A stretch of 64,000 bases of DNA from Scleromatobacter sp038243995 (GCA_038243995.1 JBBRTV010000028.1:10023-74022), one strand, 5' to 3'. Positions 26,440 through 35,188 are shown, counted from the first letter of the stretch. A program made the numbers and translations. The notes: a model not told the origin generated them from the sequence alone.

Positions 26440-27060
26440 ATGACTCCTGCCGACCTGATTCGCGTTGCCACCCGGACCCTGGTCGCCCACGTCGAGGAGC
26501 TCACGGCCCTCGACCAGGCGATCGGCGACGGCGACCACGGCCTGAACATGCGCCGCGGCGCCCTGGCGATCGAGGCCCGCCTGCCCGAGCTCGAACGCCA
26601 GTCGCTGATCGAGGCGCTGCGCACGGCGGGCACGACCTGCATGTCGGTCATCGGCGGTTCCTCTGGCCCCGTGTTCGGCACGCTGCTGGTGACGCTCGCC
26701 AAGGAGTTGCCCGACCCGCCCGACGCGCCTTCCCTGGCGCGCGCGCTCGACGCCGGCATCAAGGCGCTGACGCGCCTGGGCAAGGCGGAGGTCGGCCAGA
26801 AGACCTTGCTCGACGTGCTCGACCCGGTGCAGAAGGTGATCGCCGCGGGCGGCACCGACCTGCCCGCGCGGGTGCGCCAGTGCGCGTTCGACAGCGCCCA
26901 GGCCACCGCCCGGATGGACGCGATCCGCGGGCGCGCGTCCTTTCTCGGCGACCGGGCGCTGGGCCATGTCGACCCCGGCTCGCGCTCGACGGCGTTGATC
27001 ATCGGCGCGATCTGTGACAGCCTCGAAGCCCCCGCCCGGGCGCCTTCCTCCTCCGACTGA
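26440..27060 (+). CDS. dhaL: DhaL-type subunit of a dihydroxyacetone-kinase-like enzyme
   Basis: 206 residues. The nucleotide and Mg-binding motif is ALDQAIGDGDHGLNM, with Asp25, Asp30 and Asp32 in the positions that hold two Mg ions. The phosphate-binding loop is GGSSGPVFGT. Later motifs are QKTLLDVLDP and the C-terminal GRASFLGDRALGHVDPGS. This is the ADP/ATP-carrying subunit that phosphorylates the ketose bound by DhaK. In the PTS form ADP stays bound and is recharged by DhaM, but no DhaM is seen here. The gene sits between ATPase 2 and DhaK. The actual substrate could be dihydroxyacetone or a related ketose such as erythrulose. Confidence 0.92.
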   Translation: MTPADLIRVATRTLVAHVEELTALDQAIGDGDHGLNMRRGALAIEARLPELERQSLIEALRTAGTTCMSVIGGSSGPVFGTLLVTLAKELPDPPDAPSLARALDAGIKALTRLGKAEVGQKTLLDVLDPVQKVIAAGGTDLPARVRQCAFDSAQATARMDAIRGRASFLGDRALGHVDPGSRSTALIIGAICDSLEAPARAPSSSD

Positions 27061-27071
27061 AGAGAACTCCC

Positions 27072-28061
27072 ATGAAGAAGCTCATCAACGACGTCGATTC
27101 GGTACTGACGCAATCGCTGGACGGCTTCGCCGCCGCCCACGCCGACATCGTGACCCTGGGCGAGGGCTGGCAGTTCGTGCGGCGGCGCACGCTGAAGCCG
27201 GGCAAGGTGGCGCTGATCTCCGGCGGCGGCTCGGGCCACGAGCCGCTGCATGCCGGCTTCGTCGGCCAGGGCATGCTGGACGCGGCCTGCCCCGGCCAGG
27301 TGTTCACCTCGCCCACGCCCGACCAGATGCTGGCGGCGGCCAACGCGGTCGACACCGGCGCCGGCGTGCTGTTCATCGTCAAGAACTATTCCGGCGACAT
27401 GATGAACTTCCAGATGGCCGCCGAGATGCTGGATCGCGACAACGCGACCGTCATCGTCAACGACGACGTGGCGGTCGAGAACTCCACCTACACCACCGGC
27501 CGGCGCGGCGTGGCGGGCACGCTGGTCGTCGAGAAGATCGTCGGCGCCGCGGCGGAGCGCGGCGACAGCCTCGCGGCATTGAAGACGCTGGGCGACGCCG
27601 TCAACAAGGCGACCGCCTCCATGGGCGTGGCCCTGTCGTCGTGCATCGTGCCCGCGGCCGGCACGCCGACCTTCCAGATCGGTCCCGACGAAATGGAGAT
27701 GGGCGTCGGCATCCACGGCGAGCCGGGCCGGCGCCGCGTGCGCATGGCCACGGCCGACGAGATCGCCGCCGAGCTGACCGGGGCCATCCTCAAGGACCTG
27801 GCGCTGCCCACGGGCCAGGAGGTGCTGCTGCTGGTCAACGGCTTCGGCGGCACGCCGCTGATGGAGCTCTACGTGATGGTCAACGCCGTGCGCAAGGTGC
27901 TGGCCGCCGCCGGCGTGACGGTGGTGCGCCACCTCACCGGCTCCTACGTCACCTCGCTCGAGATGGCGGGCTGCTCGGTCACCGTCAGCGCGCTCGACGC
28001 CGCGCAGCTCGCCCTGTGGGACGCCCCGGTGCACACACCCGCGTTGCGCTGGGGCGCCTGA
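27072..28061 (+). CDS. dhaK: DhaK-type substrate-binding subunit of a dihydroxyacetone-kinase-like enzyme
   Basis: 329 residues, close to the usual DhaK length (about 330-356). GGGSGHEPLHAGFVG (51-65) and the catalytic aspartate region KNYSGDMMNF (Asp109) are present. The histidine that binds the ketone covalently as a hemiaminal is His215 in GVGIHGEPG. The C-terminal VNGFGGTPLMELY is also typical. DhaL and DhaK are separate proteins, as in PTS-dependent kinases, but no PTS phosphodonor subunit lies in the cluster. A hairpin 9 bases after the stop probably ends the transcript. The linked importer suggests that external substrate is phosphorylated on entry. Confidence 0.93.
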   Translation: MKKLINDVDSVLTQSLDGFAAAHADIVTLGEGWQFVRRRTLKPGKVALISGGGSGHEPLHAGFVGQGMLDAACPGQVFTSPTPDQMLAAANAVDTGAGVLFIVKNYSGDMMNFQMAAEMLDRDNATVIVNDDVAVENSTYTTGRRGVAGTLVVEKIVGAAAERGDSLAALKTLGDAVNKATASMGVALSSCIVPAAGTPTFQIGPDEMEMGVGIHGEPGRRRVRMATADEIAAELTGAILKDLALPTGQEVLLLVNGFGGTPLMELYVMVNAVRKVLAAAGVTVVRHLTGSYVTSLEMAGCSVTVSALDAAQLALWDAPVHTPALRWGA

Positions 28062-28069
28062 GGGACGCG

Positions 28070-28109
28070 CGCGGCCTGCGTGCCCGATGCAGGCGGGCAC
28101 GGGGCCGCG
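28070..28109 (+). terminator. Strong two-tier hairpin at the end of the ABC-dha operon
   Basis: Outer arms CGCGGCC (28070-28076) and GGCCGCG (28103-28109) and inner arms GTGCCCG (28080-28086) and CGGGCAC (28094-28100) pair perfectly around the seven-base loop ATGCAGG. It starts nine bases after the DhaK stop. No T-run follows, so it may act as an RNA-end stabiliser or an imperfect intrinsic terminator. Confidence 0.55.
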
Positions 28110-28286
28110 GTCAATGTCTCGGTAGCCGATCGATCTCGATCGCGTTTCCAAAACACCAATCTGCATAGCTCGACGCATTGGCGAATCGAGCCAACCGCTA
28201 GTCGGGTCGGGTCGGCATGCGACTGGCCGAGTTAGGGGTGTGGCCGGAGTTTTTTCCCTCGCCCCATCTCCCCAGCCATTCCTAGA

Positions 28287-29027
28287 ATGCGACCCATGCC
28301 ACATCTCCAACGCTTCTGCGTCATCGCCCAGGCCCGGTCGGGGTCGGAATATCTCACCACCCGGCTGAACGAGCACCCGGAGATCGCCTGCCACCGCGAA
28401 CTCTTCAACCGCCGCACCGTCTATTCGGCGTTGACGGGCGCGCACAAGGCGAGACTGCCGGAGATCGACTGGCGCGATGCGCATCCGCTCGAGGCGCTGG
28501 AACAGGTGGCGAGCCTGTCGGACGAGGCGTTTCCGGACAAGCGCCTGTTCGGCTTCAAGCTGTTCCTGAATCATAACCAGGAGGTTCGCAAACACGTGCG
28601 CAGCGACCCGCGCTATCGGCTGGTCGTGCTTGAACGCAGGAACAAGCTGGCCCAGTTCACCTCGTCGCTGATCGCACGCCAGACCGGACGCTGGAGCGCC
28701 TTCGCTGGCAAGGAGGGTGCGGCACCCGTCGTGGCGGTGGAGATCGACCTCGCCGAGCTGGCGCGCTTCGTCGAACTCGAGCAACAGCGTTATGCGCAGT
28801 TCAACCAGCGCATCGCCGGCCGTGCCGGCGTCCTGCACCTGAACAGCGAAGACATGGACGCGCGCCTGGCCGAGGTGCTGGACTTCCTCGGTGTCGACGT
28901 CGCGCCCGAACTGCGCGTCGTGCGCACGCGCCAGAACCCGGCGCGGCTGGCGGATCGGATCCGCAACTGGGGCCAGGTCACCGACTGGCTGGCAAAGAGC
29001 GCCCACGCCGACTGGGCCGGGGACTGA
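28287..29027 (+). CDS. Sulfotransferase-family protein
   Basis: 246 residues. It opens with the phosphosulfate-binding P-loop of PAPS-dependent sulfotransferases (FCVIAQARSGSEYLTTRLNEHPEI, residues 10-33), followed by CHRELFN. A mid-protein block (RYRLVVLERRNKLAQFTSSLIARQTG) matches the conserved Arg/Ser segment that binds the 3'-phosphate. The C-terminal part (DMDARLAEVLDFLGV) is the usual end of the fold. Such enzymes transfer sulfate from PAPS to sugars, lipids or small molecules. The acceptor here is unknown. No signal peptide is present. It stands alone, 226 bases after DhaK, and ends convergently with the unknown gene at 29093. Confidence 0.83.
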   Translation: MRPMPHLQRFCVIAQARSGSEYLTTRLNEHPEIACHRELFNRRTVYSALTGAHKARLPEIDWRDAHPLEALEQVASLSDEAFPDKRLFGFKLFLNHNQEVRKHVRSDPRYRLVVLERRNKLAQFTSSLIARQTGRWSAFAGKEGAAPVVAVEIDLAELARFVELEQQRYAQFNQRIAGRAGVLHLNSEDMDARLAEVLDFLGVDVAPELRVVRTRQNPARLADRIRNWGQVTDWLAKSAHADWAGD

Positions 29028-29061
29028 CGCCACGTGTCCATTCCCCGGGGCGAGCAGCAAA

Positions 29062-29075
29062 GGCCGCGCACGGCC
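29062..29075. terminator. Small hairpin between convergent genes
   Basis: GGCCG (29062-29066), loop CGCA, CGGCC (29071-29075), in the 65-base gap between the sulfotransferase and the convergent 876-residue protein gene. It could serve both directions, but the stem is short and there is no clear T-run. Confidence 0.3.
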
Positions 29076-29092
29076 CTGGCGGGCAAGAACGA

Positions 29093-31723
29093 CTAGAACT
29101 TGCCGAGCACGAACGTCCGCGCCTGATCGCCGGTGACGATCCGCGCCACCGGAACGAAGCCGCCCGTCACCGGCCGATCGGCGAGCGCTGCGAGTGCGCG
29201 CGCGAAAGCCGTCAGGCGCCAGGGCAGCCAGTAGGTCTGGCCGTGTTCGTCGAGCCCGGAGACGGCTGCGGGCTTCAGCGCGGCCGCGATGACCGTCAGG
29301 TGATCCATGACGGCCTGGCGCTGCGCCGGCGCGTTGCGCAGCGTCGCGACGTCGACCGCCTTCAGCGCGGCGAGTTCGCCGCGCAGCTTCGCGAGGCCCA
29401 CGCACAGGCGTCCGACATGGCGGATCATGCGCGCGGCCGAATAGCGGGGGTCGGCGCCCGAGCCGGTGCCCCCGCCGATGAACTTCTGGACGATCTCGCC
29501 CGTGTCCGTCTGCTGCGCCGCCCAGGTCAGCGTCGCCTCGAGGCCGCCCGAATCCGCAGCCGTTTCCAGGATCGTCTGCGAAAGCGGTTGCGACAACACG
29601 TTGGGATAGGCCTGGTCCGCGACGGCCATCACGATGTTCGCCACGTCCGCGAACGTGTGCGTCGACAGGCGCACCCTGTCGATGTCGGCGCTCGCCAGAT
29701 CGAGCGGCAGGACGAGATCGAGATTGGACATGGCGGCGGGCAGCGTCGCCGACGAGGCCTCCGGCAAGCCCAGCCTGGCGGCGAGTGCGGGCCAGGGCGG
29801 CACGTCGCAGAGCGGCGCCATGGCCTCGATCACCTTGGCCAGCCGGTCGCGGCTGAGACCGTCGCCCGCGAAGCTGTAGGCGCCGCGGAACCCTATCGTG
29901 TTGGCGGGCGAGCCGTCGGGCGCCGACCGCGCGGCGAAGACGCAGGCGAGCGCGGTGTCGAAATGGCCGAACCAGTTGGCGGTCTTCGCCTCCGCGCTCG
30001 CCGTCCCGTCGGCGGTGTCGACCGCCGTGAGATCGCCCGCCAGCGTGGTCGTCAGGCTGAGCGTCGCGGCCGTGCCGGCGTTCCAGGCGAGGCCGGTGCC
30101 GAGCAGTTGCAGCGAGAGGCTGGTGCCCGCGGCGCGCTCGAGGCGTTCGGTCAGCCGGCCCGAGACGTCCGCGATGTCGGCCCGCGCGGCCTGGAGCCTG
30201 CCCTGCAGGTCGTCCAGCCTGCCGCGCGCCATGGCGGCGTAGAGCGCCCTGGCCGCCGGAGTGCCCTGCACGAACACGATGTCGAGCAGCGCGTCGTTGT
30301 CCTTGTCCGTTGCGTAGCGCGCGCCGAACACGAGCCCGAGCTTCTGCTGGGCCGCCTGCGTCAGCGCGGCGATCCACTTGGCGCGCCACGCGCCGTAGGT
30401 CGCGATGGCGGCGCGCAGGCCGGCCACCCATTCGGCGTCGACGGGCAGGGCGGCGCCGAGCCGGGCCTGCAGGTGGGTGCCGAACACGCCGAGCTGGTCC
30501 AGCGTCGCGGGCAGGCCCGACCTGGCGGCGGACGCGGACAGTCGCGTCGCCAGCGCCGGGACGTCGGCGTGATCGGCCACCCAGCCATTGACGGTGCTCG
30601 CCAGCATCGCCGCAGCGTCGTTGCCCGCGTTGATCTGCGCGGGAAGAATGCCTTGGAACAGCGTGGTGAGCTGCTGCGCCAGCGTCGCTGCGCCGGTCTG
30701 CAATTCGGACGCGATGGCGCTGCCGATCCGCTGCAGGGCGGTCGCGCTCGCCGCCTGGCCCGGCGTCAGGCCGAGCGCCACGCGGGCGAGCAGGTTCTCG
30801 CTGCCGGCCGGGTACCGGGCGTCGATCCACGTGCCCAGGAGATCGGGCAGGTAGGACTGCGGCTCCAGCAGCGGCTGTAGTTGCGGCAACCACGCTGCCG
30901 GATCCGGCAGCGTGGAGGCGAGCGCGCTGGCGGCGTCGGTCAGCGATGCGCTGATGTCGGCGGTGGCGCCGATCTGCAGGCCGAACTTCGATGCATCGCT
31001 GTCGTCGCGCGACAGGCGGATCCGCAGGCCGCGCGGATCCCGCGTCGCGCTGAGGTGCAGCCGGCCCGCCAGCCGTAGCGAGGCGGAGCCGCTCAGGCCC
31101 AGCGTGAGGCCGACCGGCACCTGGTTGCCGCCGCCGACCGACATGACCGTGCCGCCGGCCTGCAGCCCCGCCTTCAGGCCGAGGGAGGCGTCGACGGCGC
31201 CGTCGACCTCGAGGCGGGCCTGGCGCCAGCCGGGCGTGCCGCGCATCGCGAACAGTGCGTCGAGCGAGAGGGGGTCCTGGAGTGCTGCCACGTCGCCGGC
31301 CAGCGCGTCCGCCAGCCGCATCGCGTCGGGCTGCGCGAAGATCCACTGGAGGCTGCAGTCCGTCGACGTCGCGATCGATCCGGCGATGGCGAAGGCGCCG
31401 GCCGGATACCGGCCCGCGACATCGACGCCGACGCTCGCGTCCGCCGACAGCGCGAGAAAGGACAGACCGGCTTCCGGCGCCAGCGCCAGCGCGGCCAGGT
31501 GATCCGCCGGAATCGTCGCGATGCCGAGCCGCGCGTTGGCGCGTACGCCGAGAGAGCGCGACCATCCGCCGTCGGTGTCGGTGGTGTGCAGCGGCTTGGT
31601 GCCCAGGTCGACCCCGGCCGGGGTCGAATTTCCCAGGGCCGAGAGCGGCGTGCGCAGGACGACGTCGGCCTGCAGCAGGCGCGTCGCGATCGCATCCGAC
31701 AGGAACTGCTGGAGCGGGATCAT
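29093..31723 (-). CDS. Large protein of unknown function, divergent from the TPR/deoxyribosyltransferase-like locus
   Basis: 876 residues. The ATG at 31723 has GAGGAGA upstream. The frame stays open further upstream but there runs antisense to the next gene. I do not recognise a family. There is no signal peptide or clear membrane helix. The N-terminal half alternates short amphipathic strands with glycine-rich turns (LKAGLQAGGTVMSVGGGN, LTLGLSGSASLRLAGRLHLS). The middle is alanine-rich and helical (about 270-560) with YGAWRAKWI and NDALLDIVFVQG. The C-terminal third has mixed strand and helix with MIRHVGRLCVGLAKLRGEL and ends TFVLGKF. Its start is 279 bases from the divergent membrane-protein gene, suggesting a shared control region and function. 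Confidence 0.75.
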   Translation of the reverse strand: MIPLQQFLSDAIATRLLQADVVLRTPLSALGNSTPAGVDLGTKPLHTTDTDGGWSRSLGVRANARLGIATIPADHLAALALAPEAGLSFLALSADASVGVDVAGRYPAGAFAIAGSIATSTDCSLQWIFAQPDAMRLADALAGDVAALQDPLSLDALFAMRGTPGWRQARLEVDGAVDASLGLKAGLQAGGTVMSVGGGNQVPVGLTLGLSGSASLRLAGRLHLSATRDPRGLRIRLSRDDSDASKFGLQIGATADISASLTDAASALASTLPDPAAWLPQLQPLLEPQSYLPDLLGTWIDARYPAGSENLLARVALGLTPGQAASATALQRIGSAIASELQTGAATLAQQLTTLFQGILPAQINAGNDAAAMLASTVNGWVADHADVPALATRLSASAARSGLPATLDQLGVFGTHLQARLGAALPVDAEWVAGLRAAIATYGAWRAKWIAALTQAAQQKLGLVFGARYATDKDNDALLDIVFVQGTPAARALYAAMARGRLDDLQGRLQAARADIADVSGRLTERLERAAGTSLSLQLLGTGLAWNAGTAATLSLTTTLAGDLTAVDTADGTASAEAKTANWFGHFDTALACVFAARSAPDGSPANTIGFRGAYSFAGDGLSRDRLAKVIEAMAPLCDVPPWPALAARLGLPEASSATLPAAMSNLDLVLPLDLASADIDRVRLSTHTFADVANIVMAVADQAYPNVLSQPLSQTILETAADSGGLEATLTWAAQQTDTGEIVQKFIGGGTGSGADPRYSAARMIRHVGRLCVGLAKLRGELAALKAVDVATLRNAPAQRQAVMDHLTVIAAALKPAAVSGLDEHGQTYWLPWRLTAFARALAALADRPVTGGFVPVARIVTGDQARTFVLGKF

Positions 31724-32002
31724 GGCGTGGTCTCCTCGGTGAGCGGATCGGGGCGGCGCATGGCGCCGCCCTCCGTGCGCATGTGGCGCGCCGGCGCTCC
31801 CCCGCGTCGCGCTCGCTGCGCGAGCACGCGCGCATGCGCGCAAGCACGGCAACGCGGGGTGCGCGGCGCCGTATGAAGATCGTCCCGCGCGGGCCTGCGC
31901 GCAATCCCCAGAACAGCAGCCCTGCGCCTGCATGCGCGGCTTGTATCGGGCGCGCACGCGGCGCATGATCCGCGGCGTTCGATGTCGACGAGGGGGATGA
32001 CA

Positions 32003-33451
32003 ATGTTCGGTTCCGGCGTTCTCGACACGGCCATCGGCCTGATCTTCGTCTTCCTGCTCGTGAGCATCCTCGTCACGATCGCCAACGAACTGATCGCGTC
32101 CGTCCTCAGTTCGCGCTCCCAGTGGCTGGCGGCCGGCATGCAGACCCTGCTCGGGGCCAAGCTCGCCGCGGCGCTCTATGCGCATCCGCTGATCGGCGGC
32201 GCCGACCCGGCGAAGCTGGCGGACGACGTCGCACGCGCCCAGTGGCCCTGGGTCGACCGCCTGACGAAGCTGCCGGTGATCGGCAAGGCCCTGGCGCTGC
32301 TGCGGCAGCTCGCGAACTGGGAGCGCCTGGCCACCGGCAAGCCTTCCTACATCGCGTCGCGCTCCTTCGCCAACGTGCTGCTGGACATCATCCGGGAGAA
32401 CGCCAGTGGCGTGATCGACGCGCGCGACGCGGTGCAGGCGGAAGTCGACACCCTGCATGCAGGCGAAACCACCGCCGCCTTCGCGGCGCGCGTGGCGAGC
32501 GCCGCCGACGGGCTGGGTCCCGAGGCGAAGTACCTGGCCGCCGGGCTCAGGCGGCTCGCGGCCCAGCTGCCGGAGAGCCGCCCTCTCGACCAGGCCCGGA
32601 TCGACGTGCAAGCCTTCCTGGACGCGGTCCACCAGCACGGCCTGCGCGATGGGATCGAGGCGCTGGCCACCGACGCCGAGCGCGCGGCGAGCGGCTTGCA
32701 GAAGACGCTGCGCGTGCTGTTGAACGATGCCGGCGGCGACCTCGAGAAGTTCAAGGAGAACATCGAGATCTGGTTCAACAACGCGATGGATCGCGTGGGC
32801 GGCTGGTACAAGCGCCGCTCGCAATCGGTGATCCTCATCCTGGGGATGACGATCGCGGTCGTCATGAACGTCGATGCGCTCATGATCGTGCGCTTTCTCG
32901 AGACGAATCCCGGCGTGCGCGACGCGCTGGTCGCACAGGCGAAGAGCTATGCCGACAGCAAGGAGGCCGTCGCGGAGCGCGCCGCCCTGGACAACGGCCG
33001 CACTGCGGGAACCGACGAGGCGAAGCCGCTGCCGCCGGCCGCCGCCGCGGCGCAGGGGAAGGGCGCGCCGGAAGCCGCCACCGGTACCGGCCTGCCGCAG
33101 CAGTTCGAGGCGATCCAGTCGCTCCTGCAGCAGCTCGACCTGCCGATCGGCTGGGTGCGCGCCCCCAACTCGCGGGCGACTGATCGCGCGCAGTTCAACG
33201 TCGTCCCCGATTCCGCGCGGGGGCTCTTGCGCACGCTGGGATTCCACCTGATCGGCTGGCTCGTCACGGCACTCGCCGCCACGCTCGGTGCGCCGTTCTG
33301 GTTCGACATCCTCAATCGCACGGTCTCGATCCGGTCCGCCGGCCGCGCACCCGAGGAGAAGCCGAAGGCCCCGAAGGCCGTCCAGCAGCCGCTGGAGCCC
33401 GGCGAATCGCCCAAGGAGGCGGAGGCCGCGAATGCCCGACAACCCGCCTGA
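32003..33451 (+). CDS. Conserved membrane protein of unknown function, partner of the TPR protein
   Basis: 482 residues from the ATG at 32003, chosen because GAGGGGG (31990-31996) is at proper spacing. Two earlier in-frame ATGs (31982, 31997) are too close to or before that site. There is a long N-terminal membrane helix (AIGLIFVFLLVSILVTIANELIASVL, about 8-33) and a second near 275-295 (SVILILGMTIAVVMNVDALMIV) after the conserved WFNNAMDRVGGWYKRRSQ. A third lies near 415-435, ending GAPFWFDILN. About 240 residues between helices 1 and 2 are helical and probably cytoplasmic. The C-terminus is Lys/Pro/Glu-rich. I recall similarly patterned uncharacterised proteins in many bacteria but no function. 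The TPR gene starts 13 bases after its stop. Confidence 0.8.
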   Translation: MFGSGVLDTAIGLIFVFLLVSILVTIANELIASVLSSRSQWLAAGMQTLLGAKLAAALYAHPLIGGADPAKLADDVARAQWPWVDRLTKLPVIGKALALLRQLANWERLATGKPSYIASRSFANVLLDIIRENASGVIDARDAVQAEVDTLHAGETTAAFAARVASAADGLGPEAKYLAAGLRRLAAQLPESRPLDQARIDVQAFLDAVHQHGLRDGIEALATDAERAASGLQKTLRVLLNDAGGDLEKFKENIEIWFNNAMDRVGGWYKRRSQSVILILGMTIAVVMNVDALMIVRFLETNPGVRDALVAQAKSYADSKEAVAERAALDNGRTAGTDEAKPLPPAAAAAQGKGAPEAATGTGLPQQFEAIQSLLQQLDLPIGWVRAPNSRATDRAQFNVVPDSARGLLRTLGFHLIGWLVTALAATLGAPFWFDILNRTVSIRSAGRAPEEKPKAPKAVQQPLEPGESPKEAEAANARQPA

Positions 33452-33464
33452 ATCGAGGTCGACC

Positions 33465-34892
33465 ATGACATCCCCGAGCGCCAGTGCCCCGCGCCAGACC
33501 TGCTTCGTCGACATGCCCTTCGGCCGCAAGGTGGATCCGAAGTCGGGCGTCGAGATCGACTTCGACCAGGTCTACGCGGACGGCATCGCACCCGCGGTCG
33601 CGCAGGTGGGCCTCGAATGCATACGCGGCGACCGCGAGCAGACGGGCGGCATCATCCACACGGCGATGTTCGCGCGCCTGCTGATCTCGGAGTTCGTGAT
33701 CGCCGACATGACGGGCGCGAACCCGAACGTCTTCTACGAGCTCGGCGTGCGCCACGCGGCGCGCCCGTACACCACGATCGCGCTGTTCGCGACGCTGGGG
33801 GCGCCGCCGTTCGACGTCAACATGGTGCGCGCGATCCCGTACGAGCTCACCGGCGGCCGGCTCGAGCCGGCCGCGGCGGCGGCGCTCGTCCAGGCGCTCG
33901 CCGCGCGCCTGCGCGCGGCGTTGCAGAGCCCGGTGGCGCAGGACAGCCCCTTGTTCCAGCTGTTCGAGAAGTTCCCGGGCATCGCCTTGAGTCCCGAGCT
34001 GTCCGACGTGTTCCGCAACCGCGTCGCCTACGCCGGCGAATTCAGGACGCGCCTGGCCGCGGCGCGCGCGCTCGCCGCGCCGGCGGACGCCCGCGCGGCC
34101 GTCGCCCGCATCCAGGCCGAGCTGGGCGACATCGCCACAGCCGAACGCGGCGTGGTGATCGACCTGCTGCAGACCTGGCGCGCGGTGGAGGGCTTCGACC
34201 AGATGATCGCTCTCCACGACGCGATGGCCGGCGAGATGCGCGACGCGGCGCTCCCGCGCCAGCAACTCGCCTTCGCGCTGAACCGGCGCAACGGCCCCGG
34301 CGATCGCGACCGCGCCATCGACGTGTTGCAGCGGCTGGTCGCGACGCACGGCGACGGCGCCGAGACGCTGGGCCTGCTCGGGCGCATCTACAAGGATCGC
34401 TTCCGCGACGCCGCGCGGGCCGGCGACCTCGCCGCGGAAGGCTGGCTCGATCTCGCGATCGAGACCTACACGCGCGGCTTCGAGGCGGAGCCGCTCGACT
34501 TCTATCCCGGCATCAACGCGCTGACCCTGCTGGCCCAGAAGGACGATCCGGAGGCCGATACGCAGATTCGCCGCCTGGCGCCGCTGGTCACCTTCGCGGC
34601 GCTGCGCCGCGGCGGCGAGAAGTCGACCGACTACTGGACGGTGGCTACCGTGCTGGAGCTCGCCTGCTTCGGTCGCGACGACGCGTTGGCGCGCCGCTGC
34701 CTGCCGCGCGTGCTGATGCTGGCCGCCAAGGCCGGCGAATCGTGGATGCTCGAGACGACGCTCGGCAATCTCGACCTGCTTGCGCGCCGCCGCGCGCAGG
34801 CGGAGGCGCGGCCCCTGCGCGAGATCGTCGCGACGATGCAGGCCGCGGTCGCGCAGATCCGCGCGCCCGTGGTGGCGCAAAGCGGCGGCTGA
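33465..34892 (+). CDS. Nucleoside-deoxyribosyltransferase-like domain fused to ASK1 TRAF-binding-like TPR scaffold
   Basis: 475 residues. Residues 10-150 form a Rossmann-like nucleoside 2-deoxyribosyltransferase/deoxyribohydrolase-type domain. It has CFVDMPFG (13-20), FDQVYADGIAPA, the RGDREQTGGIIH segment (54-65), then FVIADMTGANPNVFYELGVRH (77-97), with Asp81 and the likely catalytic Glu92. Residues 160-470 are helical TPR-like repeats resembling the MAP3K TRAFs-binding domain (DUF4071) of animal ASK kinases. From memory, comparative-genomic work has proposed that such bacterial TPR scaffolds sense NAD-derived nucleotides in defence systems. That role here is inference. The gene lies 13 bases after the membrane-protein gene, with GAGGT before the ATG. 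An alternative reading is a plain TPR protein with an inactive domain. Confidence 0.82.
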   Translation: MTSPSASAPRQTCFVDMPFGRKVDPKSGVEIDFDQVYADGIAPAVAQVGLECIRGDREQTGGIIHTAMFARLLISEFVIADMTGANPNVFYELGVRHAARPYTTIALFATLGAPPFDVNMVRAIPYELTGGRLEPAAAAALVQALAARLRAALQSPVAQDSPLFQLFEKFPGIALSPELSDVFRNRVAYAGEFRTRLAAARALAAPADARAAVARIQAELGDIATAERGVVIDLLQTWRAVEGFDQMIALHDAMAGEMRDAALPRQQLAFALNRRNGPGDRDRAIDVLQRLVATHGDGAETLGLLGRIYKDRFRDAARAGDLAAEGWLDLAIETYTRGFEAEPLDFYPGINALTLLAQKDDPEADTQIRRLAPLVTFAALRRGGEKSTDYWTVATVLELACFGRDDALARRCLPRVLMLAAKAGESWMLETTLGNLDLLARRRAQAEARPLREIVATMQAAVAQIRAPVVAQSGG

Positions 34893-35188
34893 CGCCCCCG
34901 CCCGGCCTCGGGGCCCGAAGGTACGCGCATCGCCCAGGCGTGCGGCGTGCCGCGTGCCGCGTGCCGACGCGCGACACGCGCGCGCAACCCGCCGCACGTG
35001 CTGGCAGGCTGCGAGCGCGCCTGCATTTCGGCCAGGCTGGCGTTGAACGATTCGCCCTCCGGTCGGCATCCACCGTCAAGTTCGTCGGCGCACTCGAAGC
35101 GCAGTCGCCGGGCGATGCCCCGGGGAGGACTCGGTGCCATGCCATGGCCGCCGTCTCCTCGTCCCGCCACGCTTTGCGGAGAGATGCC

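Noticed and set aside
24885..32003. A 7-kb open frame on the minus strand running opposite the ATPase, DhaL, DhaK and sulfotransferase genes
   Set aside because: It is the antisense of well-supported genes. Its translation is Arg/His/Asp/Gln-rich without motifs, as expected from GC-rich codon usage on the other strand.
31724..33529. The upstream part of the long minus-strand frame before the 876-residue protein
   Set aside because: It is antisense to the membrane-protein gene. The ATG at 31723 has a strong GAGGAGA site.
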